DNA of 64,000 nucleotides from Sipunculus nudus (GCA_026874595.1 CM049316.1:29745339-29809338); one strand, 5' to 3'. Positions 42,401-54,080 are shown, counted from the stretch's first letter. Program-made: numbers and translations. Notes: generated from the letters alone by a model not told the origin.

Positions 42401-42910
42401 ACTAATAAAGATATTTTAATTTTATTACAACAATTAAAGCGAAAATCAGAAATTCTGGTGAGTTTTCTGTTGACCCTGGACATTTCTCATTCTTTTTATA
42501 TACATTCAAGTTCTTTAGTCTAACAATCTAACTATATGAAGGCAACGCAAAGCATAAAGTGTTTCTTTATTCCAATATTTAAATATCCAGCTTTGATTTT
42601 GTCAACAGGGAAGCTGAGATTTCATGTCAAATGCGGTCGGAAAGAGGTCCTCGTGGAAGCCGAACCAAACATGATGGATGTGACAGACACGCTTCGGAAA
42701 ATACTTCTTCTCCCGCAAAATGCAAATATTAATGTTTATTACTGGCACACGGAGGATAGTTTTGAAGACTGGGTCACATTAGATGAGGATTCATTAAGAC
42801 ATATGGATCCCAGGATGCGACAGAGACTTAATGTCTTCATGCATGGCCATGTACCAGCCGGCGAAAAAAACGGGACTTTTACGCAAAATAATATTAAACA
42901 TGCGAAGTAG
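33620..42910 (+). CDS. Four-SH3 adaptor (CIN85/CD2AP-type SH3 domains) with C-terminal ubiquitin/PB1-like domain
   Basis: Exons: 33620-33650, 36599-36778, 37601-37788, 38100-38175, 38328-38512, 39032-39155, 39468-39551, 40217-40401, 40757-40835, 41314-41402, 41728-41821, 42609-42910. All junctions are GT..AG, phases close, and the total is 1617 nt (538 residues). SH3 domains lie at residues about 11-70, 71-133, 159-220 and 290-351, separated by low-complexity linkers, and the terminal domain is at 439-538. SH3-3 and SH3-4 are canonical; SH3-1 and SH3-2 are degenerate. In CIN85/CD2AP such SH3s bind atypical PxxxPR motifs in Cbl and endocytic partners. The C-terminal domain replaces the coiled coil of those proteins and is the one found in genes A and B. 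The start ATG has A at -3 and G at +4. Divergent to gene A. Confidence 0.85.
34480..35370 (-). pseudogene. Decayed non-LTR reverse transcriptase fragment
   Basis: Broken frames on the minus strand give [20 protein letters not shown], then SVLGPIL and [14 protein letters not shown] (YADD box decayed to CAD), and later a remnant of the region after the RT. Many stops and frameshifts. It lies in intron 1 of the SH3 gene. Confidence 0.75.
36299..36467. repeat. Two (AT)n microsatellites just upstream of SH3-1
   Basis: AT runs at 36299-36349 and 36439-36467. Confidence 0.93.
36599..36778 (+). CDS. SH3-1 (degenerate)
   Basis: It retains [28 protein letters not shown] and SYLVQLL, but the ALYDY-type motif is replaced by VICTCIA and the WW pair is YW. 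Ligand binding in the normal groove is doubtful. Confidence 0.8.
37265..37440 (+). mobile_element. tRNA-SINE-like element in an SH3 gene intron
   Basis: The head resembles a tRNA (GTCGAGGGGTAAAACGCTCG, then GGGATCGATAACC as a weak B box). The body has GCCGGTGGTTTTCTCCGG, the motif shared with the elements near 13425 and 50915. The ends are approximate. Confidence 0.5.
37601..37788 (+). CDS. SH3-2 (degenerate duplicate of SH3-3)
   Basis: The exon is very similar to SH3-3 but one codon shorter in the RT/n-Src region. FDYDA has become FGYDA, DELSL has become GEPSL, and GWWRG has become [14 protein letters not shown] is retained. The frame is open and both splice sites are intact. Confidence 0.8.
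38328..38512 (+). CDS. SH3-3 (canonical)
   Basis: Contains [45 protein letters not shown]. All ligand-groove positions of CIN85/CD2AP-type SH3s are present. Confidence 0.92.
40217..40401 (+). CDS. SH3-4 (canonical)
   Basis: Contains [44 protein letters not shown]. Short linker exons before (39032-39155, 39468-39551) and after (40757-41821) have no recognisable domain. Confidence 0.92.
42609..42910 (+). CDS. SH3 gene last exon: ubiquitin/PB1-like domain
   Basis: [20 protein letters not shown], then [10 protein letters not shown], then [17 protein letters not shown] and [10 protein letters not shown]. It aligns end to end with the last exons of genes A and B, including the phase-1 entry. A lysine near the start and an acidic block ([16 protein letters not shown]) are like PB1 type I/II faces; the fold is inferred, not proven. 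The stop is TAG at 42908-42910. Confidence 0.85.
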
Positions 42911-43025
42911 GCATTAACATTGTAGTAAACATTAACGTTTAAGAAACATTGAGATCAAACAAAATATTTTCTAAATGATCTTTTTTTCCATTTACTTGTG
43001 TGTTCTTTTCAATTATCATATAAAT

Positions 43026-43031
43026 AATAAA
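43026..43031 (+). promoter_or_regulatory. Candidate poly(A) signal of the SH3 gene
   Basis: AATAAA, 115 bases after the TAG at 42908-42910. Confidence 0.5.
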
Positions 43032-44860
43032 TGTATTCTTATTAGATTATATATTTATATATTCCTATTGGATTGCAGAGATGTATTGGACATTGTGATT
43101 TCTTCTCTGGTGTCAGGTAAGATTATGATCCACAGTACTCTTTATGAATTTGCTTGTAATTCTCGTTAGTTAACCATTTTATTATCTGTGGCTTTAGGAA
43201 CTAATAATTTACGATTGCAATACCGATTAAGGGTACACTACTTCAGTACCACCACAAGCGTTAGAGATCTGTGTTTTTATAGGAATTACGTTCACCAAAA
43301 AGGACAAGTGTTTCAGTAGCTAATATTGATTGTATTCATGCAATATTGGTTGTTTATGTATTGCAAATGACGTGCTTTTAAAATATTACAGATGAGGACC
43401 TGTTCTAAGATATCAATTTATTAATAATCTCCCGTAGAAACTGCAGAAGAAACCTTTCTCCTATTGTAACAAATCAAACTGGATTAAGATTCTACTTTTA
43501 CATTGTTGTAGTATCAACCATATTATTATTTTTTTTCTGCAGAACTGTATATGCCATTATCCGACACTGTTATATATCTTGCTCTTATATAAAAGGAGAA
43601 AAAAAAATTTCATATATATATTATGGCCGACCTTCGTTTAATACCAGTATGGCACGAATGTCAAACTCCTGATATACCGGAAGTGAGTGCGCATGCGCGT
43701 GATTGATGGGACCTTTGTCGAAGTGTTAATTTTTAATTTTTCTTTATGTGTTTGTATGATTTGAGTTGTATCGAATAAAGATCGTTATGTATATATTGCA
43801 CTCTGTGTGTTAAATGTATTACTGACGATATGCATGAGAGAGAGGGAGAGAGAGAGAGCGAAGACATGTTAGAAAGAGTGGTAGTTTGATTGATTGAGAG
43901 AGAGAGAGAGAGAGAGAGAGGGAATGGAAGGGAGAAGTAATACATGAATTCCAACACTGCCCTATATATGAATTGTTTTATTTATTCTCTCTCTGTGTGA
44001 TTGTAGTGTATCTTAGCTGATATTGGTATGAAGACGCTTAATACACGCGCCCTACCTCATAGACATTTGTTATTGTGTTATTATGAACCAATTATATTAA
44101 ATATTATTTCATTTCGGGCATACCATGACCGAGGTGCGAAGTCCAAGACATGAACTGCGCTATATATGAATTATTCGTTTTATTTCTTTGTGTGTTTATT
44201 TATTTTTTTTCAACTTGTTTATCAACATTTGAGAGAAATCTGTTGACATTCCCGGATACAAAGAATATGTCCGTCTTTCCTGCTTTAAAATATCTACAGT
44301 GGATGCGTTTGCAAGATTTATGAAACCATTCTAAGAAACCATCACATTGTGCCATGGGGCCAATTCCATAACCAAAATGAGTTGTTTCTCTATATGGTTG
44401 TCTACATGTGCAATGTACATCTACGGTGGCACAATTATTTTCAGACTTTATACTTTGTTCAGGAAATTATTTCATTTCATTATTTTGCAGACAATCAAAG
44501 AAATGCGTGCGGAATTTTTCTTGGTGATAATTAATTGGACTTGGATCTTTACCGTTTGCTAAGCTTACCGCTGCAGCAATAGTAAAAAAGCCACAGTCAT
44601 TTCCGCCGTTCTGAATTTGGAAAGGGCATGACACTATTTTTAAAGATTAGGAGACTGCTGGAACTAAGACACACATTTTTTCAATGACATATTCAGGCAC
44701 GGTTCCATCCAAAGAATCATAAATATTAAACTGTACCCGGTGGACAGCCAACAGTAGTGGCTGTTAACCAGTGATTAAAACTACCACAATGTAGAATTTA
44801 TAATCATATTATTCTTTACGGTTTTAAAGGCCAATGACTGTGCCAAAAGTAGGCTCTGTA
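43032..44860. other. Noncoding stretch downstream of the SH3 gene
   Basis: No exon or named element recognised apart from an interrupted (AG)n tract at about 43836-43921. Confidence 0.55.
43836..43921. repeat. Interrupted (AG)n microsatellite
   Basis: Two AG-rich runs separated by about 35 bases. Confidence 0.92.
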
Positions 44861-45520
44861 GACCATTTTTAGGGAATTTATTTTTTCATAATTATTGGAG
44901 CAGCATCAATATACTTATCTGATAAACAAAATCCAGGAGTCAGTATTTTCCGTTGTTCGTGTATTGGTAAACGATTTTGAACGTTTAATTTTTTGGGAGG
45001 AGGGTCCACAGAGTTTTTTAAAGGGCCTCCCCGCAAGTCAAGTGAGAAGATTCTAGGTCTAGTCGTTACGAATTGTGCCCTGTTAACAGATGACCACATT
45101 TTAAGAGGTCTCAAAAAATAGAGAAAAAAAAAATCGTAAAAATCGAAAAAATACAGGTGGCGCCACCAGACTACAGAAACTGATGAAACACTCCATGATC
45201 AATATCCGTGCAAAAAATCATGGTGATCACTGCATTAGTTGTTCAGATAATTGAGCTTTTGTATCACATTTTTCATTATTCTGGGGGGTATTTTGGAGCC
45301 CCATAGCTCAAAGAATAAAGGTAACAGAGATCTAATTTTAGGTTTTAGGAGATTTTTTATGAACCTCTCAGGATGTCAAGTTACAAGATTCTAGGTCCAG
45401 CAGTTACAGTTTGTGCCCTGTTAACGGACGGACGGCCAGACGGACGACGGACAAAGAGTGATCACTATAGCTAAGATGTCTTACTGTCAGCTGAGCTAAA
45501 AACACAACAGCACGCCAGGC
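44860..45520 (-). repeat. Reverse-oriented copy of the hairpin-headed tandem family
   Basis: It ends, reading plus, with GGACGGACGGCCAGACGGAC and the hairpin arms TGTCAGCTGAGCTAAAAA. It contains GGTGGCGCCACC and TTATTCTGGGGGGTATTTTG, the complements of the unit landmarks at 8149-9840. About two units. Confidence 0.85.
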
Positions 45521-46969
45521 GCTGGCATATGAAGAAAAAACTTGCTAACGTTCTCTAAATGGCAGAAACTGCAAGTATAAAATGGCATTCGTCGCGAAGC
45601 TCTGTCGTTTCACGGATCGGGTTCGGCTCTCGATTAGCATGGCTGGGTCTCCGCTGCTGTGATCGGAGTAGGGAATGTATGCTGCTCTTGCCTCTGTGAC
45701 GGTGGGTGTTGTGGCTTTTCTGAAAAGTCACCAATGCAGGTAAAACGGTGGCGGTCTCTCGTGGCTTCCTGCTTTGCTTGGTGGCACCACGTCTTTTGGC
45801 TCCCAAAATTATGCTTAAGGAGCGCACAGGGCTGGGGTCTTGACCACAGCAACCTGTAGCTGCTCGACAAAGCGAAAAACATTATCAGTCAGTCAGGACA
45901 GCAGATGAAACATGGTTGGAAAACTGACACAATAACTGTCATTTGACATTCATAATATAACAGGAAAAAATAACGTGCAAAATTAAATAAATACAGGTGA
46001 CATCAACAGTCTACATAACCAGATACAGGTAGTCATCAATATTATGCAAAGCAGAATATATGTCAATCCATGCTTTGATTCTTTAGATAATGAAGCTTTT
46101 TTAATACAGAGAGAATGAATTCTGGGGTTCGCAAACATGCAACGTTACATTATTATAGCACTTACAGTTACGATTTTTGCTCTGCTGATGTATTTTCAGT
46201 CACATGAGCTTAAAAACCTTCTACATAATTCTCGGGGCTGGAGGTGGGGGGGGGGTTAAGTGGTTCATTTTATATTCCGGGAAACCCGACCTCTATTGAT
46301 CATACACGGAAAAGAGCCCATTATATAACTTTTTGCGACATTAACGCCTGGCAAGTCAAGGCTTACCGTTCGATCGAATCTGTGTGGAAAAAAGAATACC
46401 AAGAAGGAAACGGCACGTGGGTCCAAAAAAGTACCGAAAGAGTTTGAACGCCGCAATAATAGTTTAATTATAAGAATCTGTGAGACCATTGAAGGTGTTG
46501 GTAACAAGTAACTGAACAGCCCTGTCCTAATCTGCAATGGAAGGCCCCGGTCCCTTGACTACATAATCGGGTTTCATAAGAAACGAGGAAAAGCTAACCG
46601 ACAAAATAGTATGCAATATCAACAGAATCAACCGCACAAAAAGGAAAACAGGGCACGCACATTTCGACTAAACCACTCACTGAGCGTTTACTTACACATA
46701 GGATATGGCCACCTGAAACTTTGTACTCCTCAGTGCAACACATACGCTGAGTGTCTTGTTGGGTGATTTTGAACACATAATGATAAGGATATAAAACAGT
46801 ATTCAATCAGCTATTTGCTTTTCTAAAAAATAAATCCACAACCATCGACATGACTCATGACTCGCCGCCATCTCTCTGTGTCTTGTATCTTTGTAGAACC
46901 AGAACTCTGTGTCTTGTTGCTTTGTAGAACCTGAACTCTGTGTCTTGTTGCTTTGTAGAACCTGAAGGA
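45521..46969. other. Unassigned stretch
   Basis: Somewhat less AT-rich around 45600-45870, with open frames on both strands but no splice context or family I recognise. A short tandem phrase GAACCTGAACTCTGTGTCTT repeats at about 46895-46965, immediately before the retroelement. Confidence 0.4.
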
Positions 46970-49043
46970 TATACTATTCCATGGAAATGGTTTTGTGAAC
47001 AGTACTTGCAGCAGCTCCAGTTTATTAACCTCCCGCTCGGAACTGGGAAGCTCCAGCAAGGTCTTAGGAAGCGGTCAGATGAGCAGAGAGCACCCCCTCC
47101 ATCCTGTCATCAAGCTGCTGACTTCAACAGTTTTTTCATGAATAAAGTTTCCAAAATCCATGACACCCTGGAGAGAAGCCTCATATCACCATCCCATCAC
47201 ACATATGTCGAGCCAGAATGCACAGTCACACTGTGCGATTTTATTCCTGTTTCGTCAAAGGACGTGGAATTGGTCATTGGTAAATCACCATCCAAAACAT
47301 CTCAACTTGACCCCTGGCCAACATGGATGCTCAAGTTCCACATACCAACCCTCACTCCTGTCATCAAAGACACCATCAACTCGTCACTATCTTAAGGAGT
47401 ATTTCCAAGTGAATGGAAACGGGCACTTGTTACCCCACTTCTAAAAAAGCCTACCCTTGACACCAGCAATTTGTCAAACTTCAGGCCTGTGTCGAATCTA
47501 CCGTTCCTCTCTAAGGTTGTAGAGAGGATTGTGGCCAAGCAACTCACCATCCATCTGGAAGATAATGCTCTGTACCCTAAGTTTCAATCAGCATATCGTG
47601 CACGTCATAGCGATGAGACTGCTCTACTCAGGATGCACAATGATATCCTCTCTGCTATTGACAACCAACAAGGTGTGATACTTGTATTGTTGGACCTGTC
47701 TGCTGCATTTGATTGCATCTCCCATTCAATTGCATCTCCCATTCAATTCTGCTTGACAGGCTCCGTCACAGGTACGGCATAAAAGGTAAGGTTCTGGAAT
47801 AGTTGGCAGACTATCTCAGCTGCAGGACACAAACTGTAATTTTCAATGGTGAGACCTCGACTGCCCTGGATGTGTGTCACGGCGTCCCCCAAGGGTCAGT
47901 GCTTGGCCCCATTCTGTTTTCCATGTACACTGCTCCTATCTGTGACATTGTTGCTCTACATGGGCTCCTCATTCATCTATATGCAGATGATGATCAGCTA
48001 GCTATGACCTTTAATCTCCATACCTCACCCACCATTGACGACGCAATGGCTGCTGTGCAGCGGTGCATTGCTGATCTTAATGTATGGATGGTTGTGAATA
48101 AGCTCAAGCTAAACGGCAATAAGACAGAACTCATGGTGCTAATATCACCCCGTCTCAGGACAAGAGTTGACATTCCAGCCCTTCGTGTCGGGGTCGATAC
48201 TGTCTTTGCTAGCCCCAGCATCAGGAACTTGGGATCAATGTGGGACCAGGCTGGAACAATGGAAGAGCATGTTCGACACGTCTGCAAAACATGCTATTTC
48301 CATCTACATAACATTGCGGCAGTAAGACACATGCTTACACGTGACGCCACAGAACGACTGATACATGCCTTTATTTCTACAAGGCTTGATAGCTGCAACT
48401 CACTGCTTCTGAATGTACCAGCTGCGCAGATCGCTAAACTGCAGCGCGTTCAGAACTGTGCAGCTCGGATAGTCACCAGGAAGCGTATGCGAGACAGCAT
48501 CACAGGAATTCTGAGAGATCTTCACTGCTAAGCATCGGGTCAATTTCAAGGCTTTGTGTCAAACTTATCAATGTGTGAATGGTCTAGCCCCTGCATATTT
48601 GTCCGAGCTTGTGTCCCCATATGTGCCATCAAGAAGTCTCCGATCAAACAGCCAATTACTCCTGCAGCAACCAGCCTCCAGAACTAGATCCTATGGAGAT
48701 CGAGCATTTTCAGTCGCTGTACCAAAGTTATGGAATCAGTTGCCTATGGTCCTAAAAATGTGTGACTCATATGACACTTTCAAGAAGAAACTAAAGACAC
48801 ATCTTTTTAGCTTTGCATATAATTAGACAATTTCTCTAGTCAGTTTCACTACTTACTGACTTTTACTTATCTTAGTCAATTCTCATACCTTTTTTAAGTA
48901 CTTTAATTTTTAATTTTTATTTATCTCTTATTTTAAATTTTAACTCAAATTATGCATATTATTGTAAGGCGCCCCTGAGCAACACTAAGTGTTGGAAGGT
49001 GGCGCGGTATCAAGTGAATAAATTATTATTATTATTATATTAT
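46970..49043 (+). pseudogene. 5'-truncated, inactivated CR1/L2-type non-LTR retrotransposon (RT region and C-terminal part)
   Basis: The order of motifs is NFRPVSNLPFLSKVVERIVA, LLDLSAAFDCISHS, HGVPQGSVLGPILFS, HLYADDDQL, WMVVNKLKLNGNKTE, then LDSCNSLLLNVP, LQRVQNCAARIVTR, and YGDRAFSVAVPKLWNQLP. There is no endonuclease. Lesions: TAA in frame at about 47393; a 17-base tandem duplication (GCATCTCCCATTCAATT, about 47716-47749) shifting the frame; a TAG in CTGGAATAGTTGGC (about 47800); and a deletion after 48528. The 3' end is followed by (ATT)n at about 49021-49040, typical of this clade. It sits at the left edge of duplicated block B. Confidence 0.9.
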
Positions 49044-50413
49044 GTAAGTGCACCAGATATTTAGCCATCTTTACTTATGTTAACAATGGGCATGTTTTTT
49101 GCATTTCAACACAGTTTTGTCAATACTTTTGTTTACGGCCACTGGTAATTTAGTGCTCCATGTTTAGCCTTAAGAACTGTGCTCCGGAAACAAAATCAGG
49201 TACACCTTCTTCTAGACTTCTCTTTAAGGACCTGCTTAACAATATCTACATATTGTATTCTACATTTCAAACGCGGGTGAACACGTTTCTCTCATACATG
49301 TGAGAAATGACGTTAAGGCCGTTCATTTACCTTTTGCAATGGCTTTGGTTCACAATCAACGAAACACCACCATTGTTGATCATGATTTTTATAACAATGA
49401 CGGGCCAGATAAACAACACCCTATGTTTCAATATATTTACTTTAAATAACTTCGATAACACCTTTGTAGAGACTTTAATGAGTGGAAGATTTATACGTTA
49501 TAGCTATCATGAAAAAGCATCATCTAAAACCCATGAAACGACAACCTATACCTGTACATCATTGAGACTGCACACAAGCAAGTTGTAGGCTTTTTGCGGA
49601 AACCACAACTGTGATACAATCACAGTTGTGAAAATGACGTGTACAATTAGGCCTTCTAATGGTAAAACAGCAGACGGCACCAAAAAAACTCTAAAAGTGC
49701 TAAATATACACATCAAACTACATCCGTTCGTGTCTTAGGTAGAAAATGAGTCTTTCTGGCACCATTATTACGTTCTTACCTCAATATATTAGTCAAACAT
49801 TATTCCCTAAAGATCCTTGTAATAAGCCAGCCGTGATTTAAACAAAACTTTTTGAACTTGTTGTGAGCGGACGTTGATCGACTGGTACCCTGCACGGACC
49901 CTATTAACGCCATCTTTTTTATGTTCCAACAGCGATAAGATCAGAGAGGGTCCCAGTCTAAATCCCGTTGCAAAGCACTGAGGGACTTTTTATAGAACAT
50001 GGCATCTTCTTCTCTAAAACATTAGGATCCTTGGTAAAATTATGGATATATAGGCGAGTGTGAGCATCACACTGATGCTACAACCTCTCAGAAGTTTTAT
50101 AAAACATCCAAAGACTACGAGAAGGTAATCATTTTGTTTTAACACCGGATAAGAAGTCATTTATATTATTCCGAAGGGGTCTCCTATTTGGAACCTAAAG
50201 AGGCGTTTTCGTACGGGTCAATCTCAAGACGTTGATGGAGAGGAGCAGAGGGAATGGATAAAACGTCTTGGCACGAGACAAGTTATAGGGTAACACACGA
50301 CAATTGATTTATCTTTACAGTTTTATATATTTTAAGTTTATATTTCGGTTTTGTCTAAAAATGTTGCATTCTTGTATGAACTCTATCGACACTTTTTATG
50401 GGTTTCTAAGTTT
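49043..50413 (+). other. Left part of duplicated block B (former TENT4 intron)
   Basis: It begins with GTAAGTGCACC, the donor that follows TENT4 exon 3433-3583 in block A, and continues with matches to 3600-3720 (ACTTTTGTT.ACG, TTAGTGCTCCAT-like) and 4680-4760 (GCTTAACAATATCTACATA, ATACATGTGAGAAATGACGT). The exon itself is missing, cut off by the retroelement. Confidence 0.8.
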
Positions 50414-50710
50414 TAACACGACTGTGATGACCCTACGCCCGCCGGACAATCTGCCATCTACAGGATTACAAACAAACAACTCATGGTTATTACACGCCGC
50501 ACCATGGTAACGATCCCGGTTGCAATGATATCCAAGGCGACCAAGGTAGTCACAACTCATGGCCTAGTCGTGGCAACCGGAACCAGGCTGCTTGTGCGCA
50601 CATCGTTACCCATGGCACAGCAACCTATCACTCTTCTCGATACCCAGGTGGTACAAGGAAAAAAACTACCGAACCCCATATAAATAGGAAAAATTCTGAG
50701 CAGTACTTGG
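50414..50710 (+). pseudogene. TENT4 terminal-exon duplicate without a splice acceptor
   Basis: It is homologous to 5209-5553. In the TENT4 frame it reads QTTHGYY, then NDIQGDQG, HNSWPSRG, THGTATYHSSRYPGG. The frame stays open past the usual end. The acceptor CAG|GTCTGCGATG of the parent is CACGACTGTGATG here, so AG has become AC. No upstream TENT4 exons accompany it, so it is an orphan fragment carried along in the block duplication. Confidence 0.85.
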
Positions 50711-50914
50711 TTTCTTGATTTACTGGTATATTTTGAGGAATCTCAGACGATAAAAAATAAACTGTCTACAACAAGAGGTCCTCGGATCACGGTAAGCGCG
50801 TAAAAAAGACGGTTTTACTGAAAAACATCCCGCAGCTAACCATCAGGACCCTCTTCCTCCAAAAATAAATAAACTTTATTTTTAATAGAGTGTACAACAT
50901 GTACAACTAAATAT

Positions 50915-51070
50915 AATAACTAATGCACTCTTCACCTTCGGTACAATGTATCTTTGGAGGAAGCCGGATGACCCAGAGAAAACCACCAACCTTGGACGGG
51001 CAACTACAACCCTTCTCATCGCTACGACGGGGATCGAACCCTGGTCGCGACTGGAAAGTCCCAAGCGTTT
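50915..51070 (-). mobile_element. tRNA-SINE-like element (minus), copy in block B
   Basis: Counterpart of 13425-13612, with GGGTTCGATCCCCGTCG as a good B box and GGTGGTTTTCTCTGGGT in the body. Its presence in both blocks means it predates the block duplication. Confidence 0.6.
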
Positions 51071-51686
51071 TAATACTTGACTGATGACAAAAGTCAGATT
51101 CGCAGGATTGGATATATCGAGAACAGAGCTGAAGAGAACTGAGCTGGAGATTAAGATGTCAGTTATTTTTCAACTAAGTCTTAGAGATTCAATGTCTCCC
51201 TACAAAATATAGTTGACATATATAGTTAAGTATCTATTTGTCTGGTTCAAAACTGCTCCATGTGTGCAAATGGTCGTACAAAAATGATCACAGTGATTAA
51301 TCTGCTTCTGTGTTTGTTGGAATTTTTACTCACGTAGCAAACCATCGCCAGAGCCAGAGCAACGTTCAGAGTAAACACAAGCTGTCTAACGTTAGCCATA
51401 TGTTAGGCATTGGTTTGTCCATTCTCAATTTCTCTTTAACGGCAATTAAAGATGTATAATATTTTTTGTAAATCAATTATATGGAGTGACAAAGCTTGGT
51501 TTACAAATACCATAATTAGAATATTTCTCTTGGCGGGGGTGTAATAACCACTCGAGCTCTAGTTAATCTCTAGTTAAGTTAAATGATTACTGAGTTGTAA
51601 AAGCAAAGGTATACAGAATGGTACCATATTAACAGTTTGTTACCCTGACGCCCCAATGTCTGCTGAACAGTCCTGCACTAATACAT

Positions 51687-51907
51687 TCAGTCTCTGACGC
51701 GTTTTTGGTCTAGAAATCTGAATGTTTCCTCATTCAGCTGAACCCAGTCCTCGAAACCTTTTTCTTTGTGCCAGTATTGGACCAATATGCTTTTCTCCTT
51801 TGAAATTTTCAGCAATCGGCGAAGTTTGGCTGTCACTTCAAACAAATTCGCCTCAGCCTCAAAGAGTATCTTCTCTGAACCGTATGTGGCATGGAACCGC
51901 ATTCTCT
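51687..51907 (-). CDS. Gene B last exon: ubiquitin/PB1-like domain, frameshifted near its end
   Basis: RMRFHATYGSEKILFEAE, LRRLLKISKE, FEDWVQLNEETFRFLDQK, then a shifted RVRD and TGA at 51689-51687. Gene A reads AAAAATCGCG where B reads AAAAACGCG. The lost T removes RQRLNV, which is shared by gene A and the SH3 gene. The downstream bases still match gene A to its stop. Confidence 0.82.
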
Positions 51908-52829
51908 CTGGAATATTCATGTCATTGAGACACGTGGGTTCTAGGTCTGTTTCTCAGCAGTGAAGCAGTCACAATTATAGAAATTATAACTCAGAATATT
52001 AGTGCATTGCTACCCGTGCTTACACTGCTAGAGTTTTTCGTTCATATTACAGAATATAATTTACAAGTTAAATAAATCATCATTACCGTTATTTTCTATA
52101 CTTGATTTTTGTCAATATATGACAGATTATAAGCACAAGCAGAAATGGTTGATCCATGAAGAAAGTGACCTACAGGGGGATTAAACTCAAATGCTAAAGT
52201 AATTTGTCGCCAGGTGGATTAGATGATAAAAATATATATTTAATATATAAAATAGATAATAAAACATAAAAATAAATGCTCATATGTATCCAACTAAGCC
52301 TGTATGTCATTGCACCTGTTAACAACCTTTCAAAGTACATATGTGTCGGTTTTGTTCCTCTAATAATAAAGAGCTTTTAAAACTTTCCATAGTTACAGCA
52401 CAACACGGTATCTATACTTAAAGTTTAATTGATATAGTAAAGTAAATTGATAGTGTTTGTATGTAGTGTAAAACCGATAAACATGCTGAGTTTGGAAACG
52501 CAATTATTATAAAGTGGAAATAATTCTTACGTTTCTTAGTTTCTGCAGAGCTCGAGGTAAAAGACAATACCAAGAGGGATCTCACCAACTCGTCTTTTTC
52601 ATACTTCGGAGGAACTTTCTCACTGGTCTCTTCCTTTGTTTCCTGAATTAATACCAACAAATTACACTGCAGTATGTGCACTATTTGACACTGGTCAGTT
52701 AAGATATAGATATATGACGTGAACTATTGAAACATTTCACTTAGAAAAACAGGTATGTTTTATAAATAATAATTGCAGAATTCTTCAGTGGCCCTGTTTT
52801 TTAACAAATGTGCATCACATCAAATTGCC

Positions 52830-53846
52830 CAGGATTGCGTATCCAGGATTTGAAAATAGAGGGGGCGCAGCTCTAAATCACTTTTTAAAAATTATCATTT
52901 TTTTTAAATTATATTGATATTCCACAAAGCCCTATCAGTAGGAAGCAAGCTAATGTAAACTTGTTTGAATGCACTGCGTGGCTGCTAAATTGTCTTCTAC
53001 TAAACATATCAAATATTGTTAGTTCGTGCATAATTATTATGATTTTTATAAATAACTTTGTATGGTATCCAGTTCAAATTGTTTGATTTGTTAACCTGTG
53101 GGACCCTCATCTATATATAATGCATTATTTGGACAACAGAAAATACATGCATCAATAAGTGTAATGTTGTAACTTAATTGTAATTTTTAATTAGAAGATG
53201 AACAGCACACATGTAAAAGAACTGAAATGGATTAAATATTATATGTCACTGAATCTGTCAAAGTTTACTACATCTATTTTTCATGTACAGTTCCTGATAA
53301 TGAATTCCATAATATAGGTTTTAAATTTTTTTGCAGCAATTAAGTTCCAACTATAGCCAGTTGGAGTTAAAAAGAAATAGAGATAGTCTGACCTGAGGTA
53401 ATTAAAGTACATAAACACAAGAAATATTAGAAGTGCAAAATTTTCATTGACTGTTATTTGAATATATTTTCAGATTTATATTATTATTGAAAATGCAGCT
53501 TTCAGACATAAAGCCTGGCCGTCTAACTCCAGTGACAGTAGCTGGGTATTTGGCGGTGATTTTAATTACCCCCAGAATCAAGAATCCGGAAACTTTCATA
53601 TAGTCTCTTGGTGTATTCCAGGGTAAATTTTAAAAATGAGGCATAGCAAGCGTCTAGTGGAAGTACAAATAGCTTGCATGCATTGTTTAACAGTTTTTGG
53701 CCATCCACCATCATGTTACAGAAAAATCATTACAAACAATATCTTGCTAAGCTTTTGTTCTTTCTTAAAAAAATTTCAACAAATACAAAAAGATTAGTTT
53801 CTCTTTAGGTCAATAGGAACCTTAAGAACTGATAATAAATATATAT

Positions 53847-53886
<40 letters not shown>

Positions 53887-54080
53887 CATACAAGATCTTT
53901 CTTGTTTATCTTTTTTTCCATATGGGAGAAACATTACCATAACCATGCACAGAGAAACATGAAAATATTTATTCACTGAAAACGCCAAATTTTATCTATC
54001 TGTGTGTTGACTGATAAAAGTGTTAACAGAATTTTAGTGGGGGGGGCGCCCTTTTGCGCCCCCTTTGAATACGCCCCTGT
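52830..54080. mobile_element. Possible hAT-like MITE in the gene B intron
   Basis: The left side has GCGTATCCAGGATTTGAAAA then GAGGGGGCGC. The right side in reverse complement has CAGGGGCGTATTCAAAGGGG then GCGC. The ends resemble the 31823-32283 element but no target-site duplication was seen. Confidence 0.4.
53852..53884. repeat. (AT)n microsatellite
   Basis: AT run inside the possible MITE at 52830-54080. Confidence 0.9.

Noticed and set aside
45555-45882. Overlapping open frames on both strands with Arg/Ser-rich content
   Set aside because: No splice context, no family, composition explained by local GC; not called a gene.
46244-46537. Overlapping frames upstream of the retroelement
   Set aside because: No motif typical of a non-LTR endonuclease or Gag-like ORF1, so not included in the element.
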